The notes under the pieces were generated by a model. The model was not told the DNA's origin and ran no database searches. It was given only the letters and a program-made list of their open reading frames with translations. From CAVRAZ01 sp963719135 (GTDB lineage Bacteria > Pseudomonadota > Gammaproteobacteria > DSM-19610): a stretch of DNA of 64,000 nucleotides. Position 1 is the first letter of the stretch; the number at the start of each line of letters is the position of its first letter. The translations under genes were made by a program, and so were the position numbers. Of this stretch, positions 47,890 through 57,837 are shown one piece after another. The stretch is from contig CAVRAZ010000006.1 in NCBI GenBank assembly GCA_963719135.1, positions 124,001 through 188,000 of the forward strand, in the 5' to 3' direction.

Positions 47890-48411
47890 TCACCCGATCA
47901 GCGTATCGACAGGGGTTACGTCGACGCGGATGCCTTCGGCTCTCAGGGATTCCAGCGCCTGTTCGATGGCTTCGACGCCCTGGGCTGTGGTGCCTTCGAT
48001 ATGGAGTATATAGATCGGCGTCCCGGGGGGGCCGGCGACTTCGGTGGTCAGGTCGACGATATCCAGGCCCGCGGCGGCGGCGGCGGCGGTGACCTGGGCG
48101 ACGATGCCGGCGCGGTCCGCGCCGTACACCGTGACACAGACATCGGGCACCACGTTCCGGTGATCGGCACCCTTGACCCGGTCGACGTGGATGGTCAGGC
48201 CCATCTGTTCGGCGACTGGCGCGAGCAGGCCCGACAGCGCCTCCGCCTCCAGCGCCGACTCGACCAGCAGGATCACGCCGAAGTTGCCGCCCAGCCGCAT
48301 CATCGACGCCTCGCCCAGATTGCAGCCGGCCTCGAACAGCCGTCCGGTGACCGCCGCGACGATGCCGGGACGATTTTCGCCCAACAGCGTCAACATGTAC
48401 CAGTGTGTCAT
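47890..48411 (-). CDS. GcvR-like protein with two ACT domains
   Basis: The 173-residue protein has two ACT domains: the first at about 3-80 (MLTLLGENRPGIVAAVTGRL), the second at about 90-165 (VTVYGADRAGIVAQVTAAAA). This matches the glycine-cleavage repressor GcvR family. GcvR binds an amino acid and antagonises GcvA. No gcv genes are nearby, so the target is uncertain. Three bases separate it from def. Confidence 0.8.
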   Translation of the reverse strand: MTHWYMLTLLGENRPGIVAAVTGRLFEAGCNLGEASMMRLGGNFGVILLVESALEAEALSGLLAPVAEQMGLTIHVDRVKGADHRNVVPDVCVTVYGADRAGIVAQVTAAAAAAGLDIVDLTTEVAGPPGTPIYILHIEGTTAQGVEAIEQALESLRAEGIRVDVTPVDTLIG

Positions 48412-48484
48412 CGATTTCTCCTCAGCCGGCGCACCGGCGTCAGGGGGCGGCTTCGTCTTCGTGTATAACCCGACTCGCCGGGTA

Positions 48485-49271
48485 TCAACCTGCGTGCAGC
48501 ATCGCGTGGGTTACCGCGATGATGCCCACGCCGGCGGCAATCAACGCCACCTGCTGCACGGTCGTTCCGAATTCAAGGCGCTTGTGCAGGCCCGGAATCA
48601 GATCCGCGACCGCGATATAAATGAAACTGGACGCCGCCACCGCCAGCACGTAAGGCAGGACCGCCGTCATGCCGTTCAGGACGAAGTAGGCCAGCAACCC
48701 GCCCAGCACGGTCGTCACGCTGGACAGCAGGTTGAAAAACAGCGCGCGCGCGACCGAAGCCGCCGTGCAGCAGGATCGCGAAATCGCCGACTTCCTGCGG
48801 TATTTCGTGGGCGGCGACCGCCAGGCTGGTCACGACGCCGAGGTGAATGTCGGTCAGAAACGCGGCGCCGATCAATACGCCGTCGATGAAATTGTGCAGG
48901 CCATCGCCAAAGAGAATCAGAACGGCGGCGGCCTTCCGGTGCGCCTGCTCGTCCGGCGCGTGCATCTCGCAGTGCTCGGCGTGGCAATGCCGCCACAATA
49001 CCAGTTTCTCCAGGAGGAAAAATCCGAACAGGCCGTACAGCACGGCTGCGGATATGCTATGGATGTCGGCGCTGCCGCGTTCCGCGAAGGCGTGCGGCAG
49101 CAGTCCGAGCAGCGCGGCGCCCAGCAGCGCACCGATGGCCAGGCTGACGAAATGCGGAAGCAACTGCAGTCGCAGCCGCTCGGGCAGGATCAGGAAGACG
49201 GCCGCCGCAATGACGCTCAGCACACCGCCGAGCAGGCAGAACAGCAGTATCCAGGTCAGCAAGGAGAACAT
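48485..49271 (-). CDS. ZIP family metal transporter, with an apparent frameshift
   Basis: Two frames together give a ZIP transporter of about 262 residues. The first has membrane helices, a His-rich loop (WRHCHAEHCEMHAPDEQAH) and the metal motifs GLHNFIDG and HEIPQEVGDFAILLHGG. The second resumes with ALFFNLLSSVTTVLGG and ends with two helices. The break falls in an alternating GC tract (48742-48752). ZIP proteins bring zinc or other divalent metals into the cytosol. It could be a sequencing error, a pseudogene or a slippage site. Start set at ATG 49271. Confidence 0.8.
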
Positions 49272-49321
49272 CGTCAGGGGTCCGGAAAACAAGGCGTGAT
49301 GATATAGCTCCGCCCCGATTT

Positions 49322-50086
49322 TTACACCTCGGAAGGCTCATGCACGTCCTCGCGCCAGACCAGCGACGCCATGCGGCCGGTGGCCCCGTCGCGGCGAAAC
49401 GAGAAAAACCGATTCGCGTCATGGTAGGTACAGGCGCCGCCGCCGAAAATCCGGTTGACTCCGGCGCGCTGCAGGCGCAATCGAGCCAGCCGGTAGATGT
49501 CGGCGAAATACTTGCACGGGCTGCCGGCGGCCGTGAAGGCCGCCGCCGCGGCGCCGTCGGCATCGACGAATACCTCGCGCACCTCCTCGCCGACTTCAAA
49601 GGCGGACGGCCCGATCGCCGGTCCCAGCCAGGCCAGCAGGCTGCCCGGCCCACCGAGCGCCGCCACCGTCGACTCCAGTACACCGGCGGCCAGTCCCCGC
49701 CAGCCCGCGTGGGCCGCCGCCACGCGGGTTCCCCGCGCGTCGCAGAACAGGACCGGCAGACAGTCCGCCGTCATGACGGCACAGACCACGCCGGGCGCCC
49801 GGGTGAACGCGGCATCGGCTCGCGGCGGCGCGCCGTCGCTTCGCTCCGTCAATTCGACGACACGCGTTGCATGCACCTGCTCCAACCAGCCCGGTTCGCT
49901 CGGCAACGCCCGGCATTCGACCAGCCGGGCCCGATTCACCGCCACGGCGTCCGGATCGTCGCCGACGTGCGTGGCAAGATTGAAGCTGGCAAAGGGCGGA
50001 TGGCTGACGCCGCCCAGGCGCGTCGTCGAAACCGCCTTGACGCCGGGAGGTGCCGGCCAGTCGGGCAAAATGAATTGATTACCCAT
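49322..50086 (-). CDS. pgeF: Peptidoglycan editing factor PgeF (YfiH family)
   Basis: The 254-residue protein has the multicopper-oxidase-like cysteine/histidine sites EQVHATRVVEL, MTADCLPVLFCD and AHAGWRGLAAG. PgeF hydrolyses wrongly incorporated L-Ser-containing peptidoglycan precursors. It lies 9 bases after rluD, the usual gammaproteobacterial order (bamD-rluD-pgeF-clpB). Confidence 0.93.
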   Translation of the reverse strand: MGNQFILPDWPAPPGVKAVSTTRLGGVSHPPFASFNLATHVGDDPDAVAVNRARLVECRALPSEPGWLEQVHATRVVELTERSDGAPPRADAAFTRAPGVVCAVMTADCLPVLFCDARGTRVAAAHAGWRGLAAGVLESTVAALGGPGSLLAWLGPAIGPSAFEVGEEVREVFVDADGAAAAAFTAAGSPCKYFADIYRLARLRLQRAGVNRIFGGGACTYHDANRFFSFRRDGATGRMASLVWREDVHEPSEV

Positions 50087-50095
50087 CAGAGCAGC

Positions 50096-51070
50096 TCAGG
50101 TATCCGAACCGGGCTGACCAACCGCTGCGTCGGCGCGTAGCGCGTCGATCAGCGCCTGTATGTCGTCGGGTACCGGCGCCTCCCAGGCCACGGCCTCGCC
50201 GGTTTCGGGGTGGATCAGCGCCAGTTTGTGCGCGTGCAGCGCTTGCCGCCAAAACTGGCACAATACCTCGATCAGGTGTTCGCTGGCGCCCGCCGGCGGA
50301 CGGAACCGGCCGCCGTACAAGGGATCGCCGACCAGCGGCATCCGCTGCGACGCCATGTGCACCCGAATCTGGTGCGTGCGGCCGGTTTCGAGCCGGACGC
50401 TGATCAGCGAGTGGGCGCGATAGCGTTCCAGCACCCGGTGGTGCGTGATGGCCGGTTTGCCCGTACCCACGATCGCCATCCGCAGCCGGTCGCGCGGGTG
50501 CCGGCCGACCGGCGCATCGATGGTCCCGCCGGCCGGCAGGACCCTGTTGACCACGGCCAGATACTCGCGATGCACCGACCGCTCCTGGAGCTGCCGGACC
50601 AACGAATGGTGCGCGGCCAGCGTGCGCGCGACCACCAGCAGACCGCTGGTGTCCTTGTCGAGGCGGTGCACGATGCCGTAGCGCGGCAGGACCGCAAGGC
50701 GCCGGTCGAAGTGCAACAGTGCGTTTTGCAGCGTGCCGTCTGGGTTTCCGGCGGCCGGGTGCACGACCATGCCCGCCGGTTTGTTGACGACGAGCAGCGC
50801 CGGGTCCTCGTATGGTATGTCCAGCGCGATCGGCTGGGCGGCAACATCCGCGGATTCATCCAGCGTGGCGTCGATAACGACGGTCTCGCCGCCAGCGACA
50901 CGCGCCCTGGGCTTGCGGACGGCGCCGTCGACCAACGCCCGGCCGTCGCGCAGCCATTGTTGCAGCCGGCTGCGGGAGTACGCGGGAAACAGCACTGCCA
51001 GGACCTGGTCCAGTCGCTGACCGGCCATTTCATGAGGAATCCGGCCGGTCAACCGGATTTGTTCAGGCAT
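50096..51070 (-). CDS. rluD: 23S rRNA pseudouridine synthase RluD
   Basis: The 324-residue protein has an N-terminal S4 RNA-binding domain (AGQRLDQVLAVLFPAYSRSR) and the catalytic motif GIVHRLDKDTSGLL with the active-site Asp. It modifies 23S rRNA helix 69. Divergent from bamD across 71 bases, as in many gammaproteobacteria. Confidence 0.95.
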   Translation of the reverse strand: MPEQIRLTGRIPHEMAGQRLDQVLAVLFPAYSRSRLQQWLRDGRALVDGAVRKPRARVAGGETVVIDATLDESADVAAQPIALDIPYEDPALLVVNKPAGMVVHPAAGNPDGTLQNALLHFDRRLAVLPRYGIVHRLDKDTSGLLVVARTLAAHHSLVRQLQERSVHREYLAVVNRVLPAGGTIDAPVGRHPRDRLRMAIVGTGKPAITHHRVLERYRAHSLISVRLETGRTHQIRVHMASQRMPLVGDPLYGGRFRPPAGASEHLIEVLCQFWRQALHAHKLALIHPETGEAVAWEAPVPDDIQALIDALRADAAVGQPGSDT

Positions 51071-51141
51071 GAGGGTGACAGTTTGGAAACAGCCATCTAC
51101 AATTTCATACTCCCATTGGTGTACCGACGCTGGAATTCCCC

Positions 51142-51891
51142 GTGTTTAGATGTCTCCAGAGACTGTTCGTCATCGCGCTGCTGCTGGCGGTCGCCGGCTG
51201 TGCGACTTCACCCGAAGATCCCTACGCTGACATGTCAGCCAACGAGTTGTACACCTATGCGAAGAAAGCGCTGGACGACAGCGACTACAAGACCGCAATC
51301 GACGCGTTCGAGAAACTCGAAGCCCGCTATCCCTTCGGCAAGTACGCGCAGCAGGCGCAGCTTGAAATCGCCTATGCTTATTATAAGTTCGACGAGCCCG
51401 ATTCGGCCATTTCCACACTGGATCGCTTCATTCGCAGCAACCCGGGGCACCCGAACAGCGATTATGCCTATTATCTCAAGGGGCTGGTCAACTACACCCG
51501 TGGATCCAGCGTCATCGACCGCCTGTCCCGCCGCGACCCGTCGGATCGCGACGCGCGCGCGCTGCGCGATGCGTTCAACGATTTCTCCGAGCTGATCAAG
51601 AAATTTCCAGACAGCAAGTACTCGGAGGACGCCGGACACCGGCTGGTGTATCTGCACAATATCATGGCGCAATACGAGGTCAGCGTCGCGGAATACTACC
51701 TGAAGCGCGGCGCCTACGTCGCTGCGGCCAACCGCGCGAAGTACGTGGTGGAAAATTATGAACGCACGCCGTCGGTCCCCGACGCCCTGCGGGTCATGGT
51801 CCGCGCGTACACGCAACTGGGCATGGAAACACTGGCCGACGACGCCAGGCGCGTATTGAATGCCAACACATCAGCCGCGGGGCAACAATAG
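51142..51891 (+). CDS. bamD: Outer-membrane assembly lipoprotein BamD
   Basis: The 249-residue lipoprotein has a lipobox LAVAGCATS (Cys20) and five TPRs beginning ADMSANELYTYAKKALDDSD. BamD is the essential lipoprotein of the BAM complex. The start is a GTG at 51142. Convergent with glnB, 19 bases away. Confidence 0.95.
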   Translation: MFRCLQRLFVIALLLAVAGCATSPEDPYADMSANELYTYAKKALDDSDYKTAIDAFEKLEARYPFGKYAQQAQLEIAYAYYKFDEPDSAISTLDRFIRSNPGHPNSDYAYYLKGLVNYTRGSSVIDRLSRRDPSDRDARALRDAFNDFSELIKKFPDSKYSEDAGHRLVYLHNIMAQYEVSVAEYYLKRGAYVAAANRAKYVVENYERTPSVPDALRVMVRAYTQLGMETLADDARRVLNANTSAAGQQ

Positions 51892-51910
51892 CCTCAAGGC
51901 GGCGCCGGAA

Positions 51911-52249
51911 TTACACCGCGTCGTTGTCGGTCTCGCCGGTGCGGATGCGCATGACCCGCTCCACGTCGGTGACGAAAATCTTGCCATCCCCGATCTTGCC
52001 GGTTTTCGCCGACTTGCTGATGGTTTCGATGCAGCGGTCAACGTCATCGTCCTGGACGACGATTTCAAGTTTCACTTTCGGCAGAAAATCCACGACGTAT
52101 TCGGCGCCGCGGTACAACTCCGTGTGCCCCTTCTGGCGGCCAAACCCCTTGACCTCGATCGCGGTCATGCCGGTAATGCCAATCTCCGACAGCGCCTCGC
52201 GGACGTCATCGAGCTTGAAGGGTTTGATGACAGCTTCGATTTTTTTCAT
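51911..52249 (-). CDS. glnB: Nitrogen regulatory protein P-II
   Basis: The 112-residue trimeric signal protein has the PROSITE-type sequence MKKIEAVIKPFKLDDVREAL and the T-loop with uridylylation site Tyr51 (RGAEYVVDFLPKVK), and the ATP-binding GKIGDGKIFV. GlnB and GlnK cannot be separated by sequence alone. No amtB is adjacent, and nadE lies 80 bases upstream, which favours GlnB. Confidence 0.94.
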   Translation of the reverse strand: MKKIEAVIKPFKLDDVREALSEIGITGMTAIEVKGFGRQKGHTELYRGAEYVVDFLPKVKLEIVVQDDDVDRCIETISKSAKTGKIGDGKIFVTDVERVMRIRTGETDNDAV

Positions 52250-52329
52250 GCAGCGCGTTCCCCGTCTGTTTCGGATGCCGCGATAATCCTACATCAATTT
52301 GCCCGCACCATGCGAGCTAGTCCCGGCCC

Positions 52330-53970
52330 TCAGCGTTTGAGCTGCGCGGCGAGGTAGCCGGAGGTGATCGGGTAGCGGCGGTCGCGGCCGAACGCGCGCC
52401 GGCTGATACGCACCCCCGGCGGCGCCTGGCGACGTTTGTATTCGTTGCGGTCGACCATCGCCGCGACCCGCCACACCGTGTCCGCATCAAATCCTGCATC
52501 GATCAGCTCTTCGATGCTCCGATCCTGCTCGACATAACCTTCGAGTATCGGGTCCAGGAGCCCGTAGGGCGGCAGCGAATCCTCGTCTTTCTGGTCGGGC
52601 GCGAGCTCGGCCGAGGGCGCGCGTGTCAGAACCCGCTCCGGAATGACGGCACCAAGCCGGTTGCGGTAACGGGACAGGCGGTAAACCAGTAGTTTGGAGA
52701 CGTCCTTGATCGGTGCGAAACCTCCGGCCATGTCGCCATAGAGCGTGGCGTAACCGACCGACATTTCACTCTTGTTACCGGTGGTGAGCACGATATGCCC
52801 CAGTTTGTTGGACAGGGCCATCAGGATTACCCCGCGGCAACGCGCCTGGATATTCTCCTCGGTCGCGTCCCGCGCCTTTCCGGCAAAGGCATCGCTCAGT
52901 GCCGCGAGAAACGCATCGAAAACCGGCTCAATGGAGATCTCCTGGTAACCCACGCCTAAGGCCTCGGCTTCGGCGCGCGCATCGGCGAGGCTCACAGCCG
53001 ATGTAAAACGGGACGGCATCATGACCGCCTCGACGCGGTCCGCACCGATGGCATCGACCGCAATCGCCAGCGTCAACGCGGAGTCTATGCCGCCCGACAG
53101 ACCGATCACGGCACCCGGAAAGCCGTTCTTCCCGATGTAGTCGCGCACACCCAGCACCAGCGCGCGATAGACGCTCGGTTCTTCATCCGGATGATCCGGT
53201 GCCGAACCCTTCACAGGGCGGACATGGCCGTTCTGCCGAGTGAATTCCGCCTCGAACAGGCCCTCCTCGCACGCCGGAAACCGGTGCGTGGTCCGACCCT
53301 CGGCATCGAGCACGAAAGAGCCGCCGTCGAACACCAGTTCATCCTGACCGCCGACAAGGTTCAGATAGACCATCGGCATACCGGTTTCAGCGACGCGCTG
53401 CGCGACGACCGTTTCACGCTCCCGGCCCTTGCCGGCATGAAACGGGGACGCGTTGATGTTGATCATCAGCCCGGCGCCGGCCTCGGCGGCCAGCCGCGCC
53501 GACCGCGGCCGCCAGATATCCTCGCAAATCGAGATCGCGGTCCTGTAACCCTTGATCGCGGCGATGGCGTAACCGTCGCCCGGCGTGAAGTAGCGCGCTT
53601 CGTCGAATACGCTGTAGTTGGGCAGATGGTGCTTGCGACAACAGGCGACGACCTCGCCGTTATACATCAGCGACGCGCTGTTGTAACGGCACTCACCGGT
53701 GACTTCCGGGTGGCCGACCAATACGTGAATGCCTCTGACTTCACTGACGATGCGCGCCAACGCCTGATCGACCATGCGCTGAAACGCCGGGCGCAACAAC
53801 AGGTCCTCGGGTGGATATGCGGTGAGGGTCAGCTCGGGAAACACGACCAGATCGGCGCCCAGTCGATCCCGCGCCTCCAGGCTTAGCCGGATGACCCGGT
53901 CGGTGTTGGCAGGGACATCGCCGACCAGCAGGTTGCATTGCGCCATGGCCAGACGCAGATTGGCGCTCAC
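52330..53970 (-). CDS. nadE: Glutamine-dependent NAD+ synthetase
   Basis: The 546-residue enzyme has an N-terminal nitrilase-type glutaminase domain with the Glu46-Lys113-Cys149 triad (FPELTL, CRKHHLPN, SICEDIW) and a C-terminal synthetase domain with the PP-loop IGLSGGIDSALT. It amidates nicotinic-acid adenine dinucleotide using glutamine-derived ammonia. Confidence 0.96.
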   Translation of the reverse strand: MSANLRLAMAQCNLLVGDVPANTDRVIRLSLEARDRLGADLVVFPELTLTAYPPEDLLLRPAFQRMVDQALARIVSEVRGIHVLVGHPEVTGECRYNSASLMYNGEVVACCRKHHLPNYSVFDEARYFTPGDGYAIAAIKGYRTAISICEDIWRPRSARLAAEAGAGLMININASPFHAGKGRERETVVAQRVAETGMPMVYLNLVGGQDELVFDGGSFVLDAEGRTTHRFPACEEGLFEAEFTRQNGHVRPVKGSAPDHPDEEPSVYRALVLGVRDYIGKNGFPGAVIGLSGGIDSALTLAIAVDAIGADRVEAVMMPSRFTSAVSLADARAEAEALGVGYQEISIEPVFDAFLAALSDAFAGKARDATEENIQARCRGVILMALSNKLGHIVLTTGNKSEMSVGYATLYGDMAGGFAPIKDVSKLLVYRLSRYRNRLGAVIPERVLTRAPSAELAPDQKDEDSLPPYGLLDPILEGYVEQDRSIEELIDAGFDADTVWRVAAMVDRNEYKRRQAPPGVRISRRAFGRDRRYPITSGYLAAQLKR

Positions 53971-54269
53971 GTTCTTGTCTCCATTCTAAGGATGCCACGG
54001 GCGCGGTCGGAAACTCCCGACGTTCGTCGAGTTACCATGGTCGGACCGCACTGACTTCGGCTTTGCCGGCCGGCGCGCGAACGCCATTACCGCTCGACGC
54101 GTAGAACCACGAACGTCACGAGTTCCCTGATACAGTCCCGACACGTCACTCCGGCGCCGGGTTCAGTTCAGCAGGGCCAACGCTCCGGGCGCCGGCCCCT
54201 GCCGGTGTGACGACGCAATCAGGGGCTCCTCAATATTAAATTAGCCCCGGGTTGGTTTACACTAACACA
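53971..54269. other. Divergent intergenic region before the pilSR genes
   Basis: This 299-bp gap has no gene. Near its right end the sequence TTGGTTTACACTAACACA directly precedes the next start codon and may contain a weak -10 region; the AT-rich TATTAAATTAG lies about 35 bases upstream of the start. Confidence 0.4.
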
Positions 54270-54503
54270 ATGTTTGGAATCCGCGTCTTATTGTTTCTGG
54301 TCGGCATCGTCCTGGTGGCCGTCATACTGAAACGGCTGGCGATCGGCTCCAGACCCGCAGTGACCCGCCGCCAGGATCCGGTCCGCAAAATGGTCCAGTG
54401 CCACCACTGCGGTCTCTACCTTCCCGAACAGGACGCTATCCAGGATAGCGGGCGCTATTACTGTGCCCGGGAACACCTGCGCGAAGACAGAGGCACGGAT
54501 TGA
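54270..54503 (+). CDS. PP0621-family small membrane zinc-ribbon protein
   Basis: The 77-residue protein has one N-terminal membrane helix (about 3-22, GIRVLLFLVGIVLVAVIL) and a C-terminal CHHC...C zinc-ribbon-like motif. Similar small proteins sit just upstream of pilS in pseudomonads. Its stop overlaps the pilS start (TGATG). Function unknown; the fixed position suggests a link to type IV pilus control. Confidence 0.8.
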   Translation: MFGIRVLLFLVGIVLVAVILKRLAIGSRPAVTRRQDPVRKMVQCHHCGLYLPEQDAIQDSGRYYCAREHLREDRGTD

Positions 54504-56107
54504 TGATCGAAAGCTCAACCGGCTCTCTACCCGACGCCGGCTGGAAACCGCTTCGTATCCTGACCTTCTACCGGCTGACCATGGCCGGACTGCTGGCCCT
54601 GCTGTTTTTCGCGCTTAAAGATGAAAACCCCTTCAACGTGACTAGGCCGGACCTGTTCGGCGTCACGCTTATCGCCTACCTGGGTTTCAGCCTGGTTGCC
54701 GGCTTCAGCACACGATTCCGCTGGCCTGCGTTTCAATGGCAGACAATTGCCCAGGTGCTCGCCGACGTGTTGGCCGTCACGTTGTTGATGCACGCGAGCG
54801 GCGGCATCGACAGCAGCTTGTCGGTCCTCCTGATTGTGGCAGTCACCTACGGCGCTCTCATTCTACCGGGGCGCTTTGCCCTTTTCTTCGCGGCGGTGGC
54901 CACGCTGGCCGTGCTGTTGGAGTCGATCTACGACCTGCTGGCGTTCGGCAAACCGGAAAGCACCGTTGTCGCTCAGGCCGGGTTGCTCGGCATCGTGCTG
55001 TTTGCGACCGCGGGTGTGGCCTACGGGCTGTCGCGGCGCGTGCGCGAGAGCGAGGCGCTCGCGCGGCGTCGCGGCGTCGACCTAGCCGACCTGGAGCAAC
55101 TCAATCAGCACATCATTCAGCACCTGGATTCGGGCGTGCTCATCATCGACCACCAGGGACGCATCCGGCTCGCCAACCAGACGGCCCGGAAGCTGCTCGC
55201 GATCGATCCACGCCCCATGCGGACGCTGGAGCAAACGAGCCCGACGCTGTGGCAGCAACTTGCGTACTGGCAGACGGACAATTCCTGGCAACCGGAAATC
55301 ATCCGGAGCGCGGGCGACACGCAGGGTGCGATTCCACGCTTTACCAGCCTCAGCACCTCCAAGGGCCCCGGCGTGATGATTTTTCTCGATGACAGTTCGA
55401 CGCTGGCCCGACAAAGTCAGCAGATCAAGCTGGCGTCGCTCGGGCGACTCTCGGCAAGCATCGCCCATGAGATTCGGAATCCGCTGGGCGCGATCAGCCA
55501 CGCCGCGCAATTGTTGAAAGAATCGGAAGGCTTAACCCCGGCCGACCAGCGTCTTACGGAAATAATTCACAGCCATTGCCAGCGGGTCAACGCGATCATC
55601 GAGAACGTGCTGCAGATCTCTCGCCGCAAGCAGGCACAACCACGCCCGATCGAACTAAGTCTCTGGTTGTCACGCTTTCTGGAGGAATTCAGCGAGACGC
55701 AACGGTTACCGATGGAACAACTGCATCTGGAAGCCGAGCGACCCGACACGGTAGTCCGCTGCGACCCCGGACATCTGCATCAGGCACTGTGGAATCTGTG
55801 CCAGAATGGGATTCGACACGGCGGCCAACCGCCTGAGCTGACGCTGCGCCTCCACGAAACCGACAGCCACCTGGTCAGTCTCAACGTCATCGACAACGGC
55901 GAAGGAGTGCCGGACGACAAGATCAACCACATCTTCGAGCCGTTTTTCACAACCGGGTCGGGCGGCACCGGCCTTGGACTCTATCTGGCGCGCGAGTTGT
56001 GCGAACTGAACCACTGTCAGCTCGCCTATCACCCGGAGCCATGCCGCGGCGGCTGTTTTCGCATTCACTTCACCCCCAACGCCGCCCCCGGCGACCAGGC
56101 CGCCTGA
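54503..56107 (+). CDS. pilS: Sensor histidine kinase PilS
   Basis: The 534-residue kinase has six predicted membrane helices in its N-terminal 175 residues, a PAS-like linker (about 200-300), an H-box IAHEIRNPLGAI (His at about 322), and an HATPase domain (LCQNGIRHG, DNGEGVP, GTGLGLYLARELCE). PilS senses pilin in the membrane and phosphorylates PilR to control pilA. The ATG at 54503 overlaps the previous stop. Confidence 0.93.
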   Translation: MIESSTGSLPDAGWKPLRILTFYRLTMAGLLALLFFALKDENPFNVTRPDLFGVTLIAYLGFSLVAGFSTRFRWPAFQWQTIAQVLADVLAVTLLMHASGGIDSSLSVLLIVAVTYGALILPGRFALFFAAVATLAVLLESIYDLLAFGKPESTVVAQAGLLGIVLFATAGVAYGLSRRVRESEALARRRGVDLADLEQLNQHIIQHLDSGVLIIDHQGRIRLANQTARKLLAIDPRPMRTLEQTSPTLWQQLAYWQTDNSWQPEIIRSAGDTQGAIPRFTSLSTSKGPGVMIFLDDSSTLARQSQQIKLASLGRLSASIAHEIRNPLGAISHAAQLLKESEGLTPADQRLTEIIHSHCQRVNAIIENVLQISRRKQAQPRPIELSLWLSRFLEEFSETQRLPMEQLHLEAERPDTVVRCDPGHLHQALWNLCQNGIRHGGQPPELTLRLHETDSHLVSLNVIDNGEGVPDDKINHIFEPFFTTGSGGTGLGLYLARELCELNHCQLAYHPEPCRGGCFRIHFTPNAAPGDQAA

Positions 56108-56162
56108 TCCATGCCCGGTCCACTTGGACTCGATCCCCGATTGGCCCTAGAATCGAGAGCTT

Positions 56163-57506
56163 ATGGCTGAACCCATCGCACTGGTCGTCGACGACGAGCC
56201 CGATATCCGGGAACTGCTGGAACTGACGCTGGGGCGGATGCAGATCAGTACGCGTACGGCAGCGAACCTCGCGCAGGCGCGTACCGCGCTCAAGGACACC
56301 CGTTTCGATCTGTGTCTGACCGACATGCGCCTGCCGGACGGTGACGGTCTGGAATTGGTCAGCTACGTGCAGGATCAGTATCCGGACCTGCCGATCGCCG
56401 TAATCACAGCCCACGGCAATATGGAAACTGCCGTGGACGCACTCAAGGCCGGCGCCTTCGACTTCGTATCCAAACCCGTCGACTTGCAAGTATTGCGCCG
56501 GCTGGTCAGTACCGCCATAAAACTGGGGCCGCAGGCGGTTGACCGCAGAACACGGGACACGCTGCTTGGCAGATCGGCAATCATGCAGACCGTGCGCTCG
56601 ACTATTGCCAAGCTGGCGCGCAGTCAGGCGCCTGTTTATGTCAGTGGCGAATCAGGCACCGGCAAGGAGCTGGTTGCGCGGCTGATTCACGCGAAAGGGC
56701 CCCGCAACGAACAGGCATTCGTGCCGGTCAACTGCGGAGCCATTCCGGCGGAACTCATGGAAAGCGAGTTTTTCGGACACAAGAAAGGGAGCTTCACCGG
56801 CGCGATTTCCGATAAAGAAGGCTTGTTCCAGGCTGCCGATGGCGGCACGCTGTTCCTCGACGAAGTGGCTGAACTGCCGCTGTCCATGCAGGTGAAACTG
56901 TTGCGTGCCATTCAGGAAAAAGCGGTAAGGCCGGTGGGTGAACAGCGGGAGATCCCGGTGGATGTGCGGGTGCTGTCCGCCACCCACAAGAATCTGTCGG
57001 ACCTGGTCGACGCCGGCGCCTTCCGCCAGGACCTTTACTATCGCATCAACGTGATCGAGCTAAAGGTTCCGGCCCTGCGCGAGCGCCGCGAGGATATTCC
57101 CGAGTTGGCCGAGCATGTATTGAACAAGCTACACCCGCGTGATGACGGCACACGGCCCGTGCTCAGCCGGTCGGCCGTCGATGCGCTCCAGCGCTATCCC
57201 TTTCCCGGCAACGTCCGCGAACTGGAAAACATCCTGGAGCGGGCTTTGACGCTCTGCGATGGCCAGGAAATCCAGGCCGAAGACTTGCATCTGCCGCAAT
57301 TCGATCCTGCGCATCCGCAAACTGCCGGGATGGACGGCCCGCCGCCGGACGGCGTGCAACTGGAAGATTATCTGGAAGGCATCGAGCGGGCGGCGATTCT
57401 GAAGGCACTGGAGCAGACCGGTCAGAACAAGACCGCCGCGGCCAAGCTGCTTGGCATCACCTTTCGCGCAATGCGTTACCGGCTCAAGAAACTTGGTCTG
57501 GAGTGA
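56163..57506 (+). CDS. pilR: Sigma54-dependent response regulator PilR
   Basis: The 447-residue protein has a receiver (Asp54 in LTDMRLPDG), AAA+ domain with Walker A GESGTGKE (162-169) and sigma54 loop GSFTGA (209-214), and a C-terminal Fis-type DNA-binding domain (GQNKTAAAKLLGITFRAMRY). It activates the sigma54 promoter of pilA, which is found 200 bases downstream. Confidence 0.95.
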   Translation: MAEPIALVVDDEPDIRELLELTLGRMQISTRTAANLAQARTALKDTRFDLCLTDMRLPDGDGLELVSYVQDQYPDLPIAVITAHGNMETAVDALKAGAFDFVSKPVDLQVLRRLVSTAIKLGPQAVDRRTRDTLLGRSAIMQTVRSTIAKLARSQAPVYVSGESGTGKELVARLIHAKGPRNEQAFVPVNCGAIPAELMESEFFGHKKGSFTGAISDKEGLFQAADGGTLFLDEVAELPLSMQVKLLRAIQEKAVRPVGEQREIPVDVRVLSATHKNLSDLVDAGAFRQDLYYRINVIELKVPALRERREDIPELAEHVLNKLHPRDDGTRPVLSRSAVDALQRYPFPGNVRELENILERALTLCDGQEIQAEDLHLPQFDPAHPQTAGMDGPPPDGVQLEDYLEGIERAAILKALEQTGQNKTAAAKLLGITFRAMRYRLKKLGLE

Positions 57507-57703
57507 CGCACCGCGTCACTCAGAGATGAAAAACGTCATTTACCGACAGGCATTCTCACAGCAATCTGACCCAAACATCAGGAGGTCACGGATGCCCCTT
57601 CCTTTTGCTATCCAGTTCCACTCAATTTATCCGACTGTTCCAAATAGTCTTTCAAGATCCTCCGCGAATACCCGCTAAGCACCGCGCTCGCGGGATAGAT
57701 CGC

Positions 57704-57719
57704 TGGCACACTTAGTGCT
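57704..57719 (+). promoter_or_regulatory. Predicted sigma54 promoter of pilA
   Basis: TGGCACACTTAGTGCT has the -24 GG (57705-57706) and -12 GC (57717-57718) exactly 10 bases apart. It lies about 120 bases before pilA and downstream of pilR, the known PilS/PilR-RpoN arrangement. The rest of 57507-57837 shows no credible gene. Confidence 0.7.
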
Positions 57720-57837
57720 TTATTCAACTCAGCCTCGTCATTCAAACTGGTTCGGGTCGGCAAGCCCAGCAGTAGAGACTCGGCTCGAAAACTGAACAAT
57801 TTTTGCAGCACGTCAACCTGAGAAAGAGGAAATGACC

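Noticed and set aside
57608..57811. 67-codon minus-strand frame upstream of pilA
   Set aside because: It covers the pilA sigma54 promoter on the opposite strand and has no recognisable sequence.
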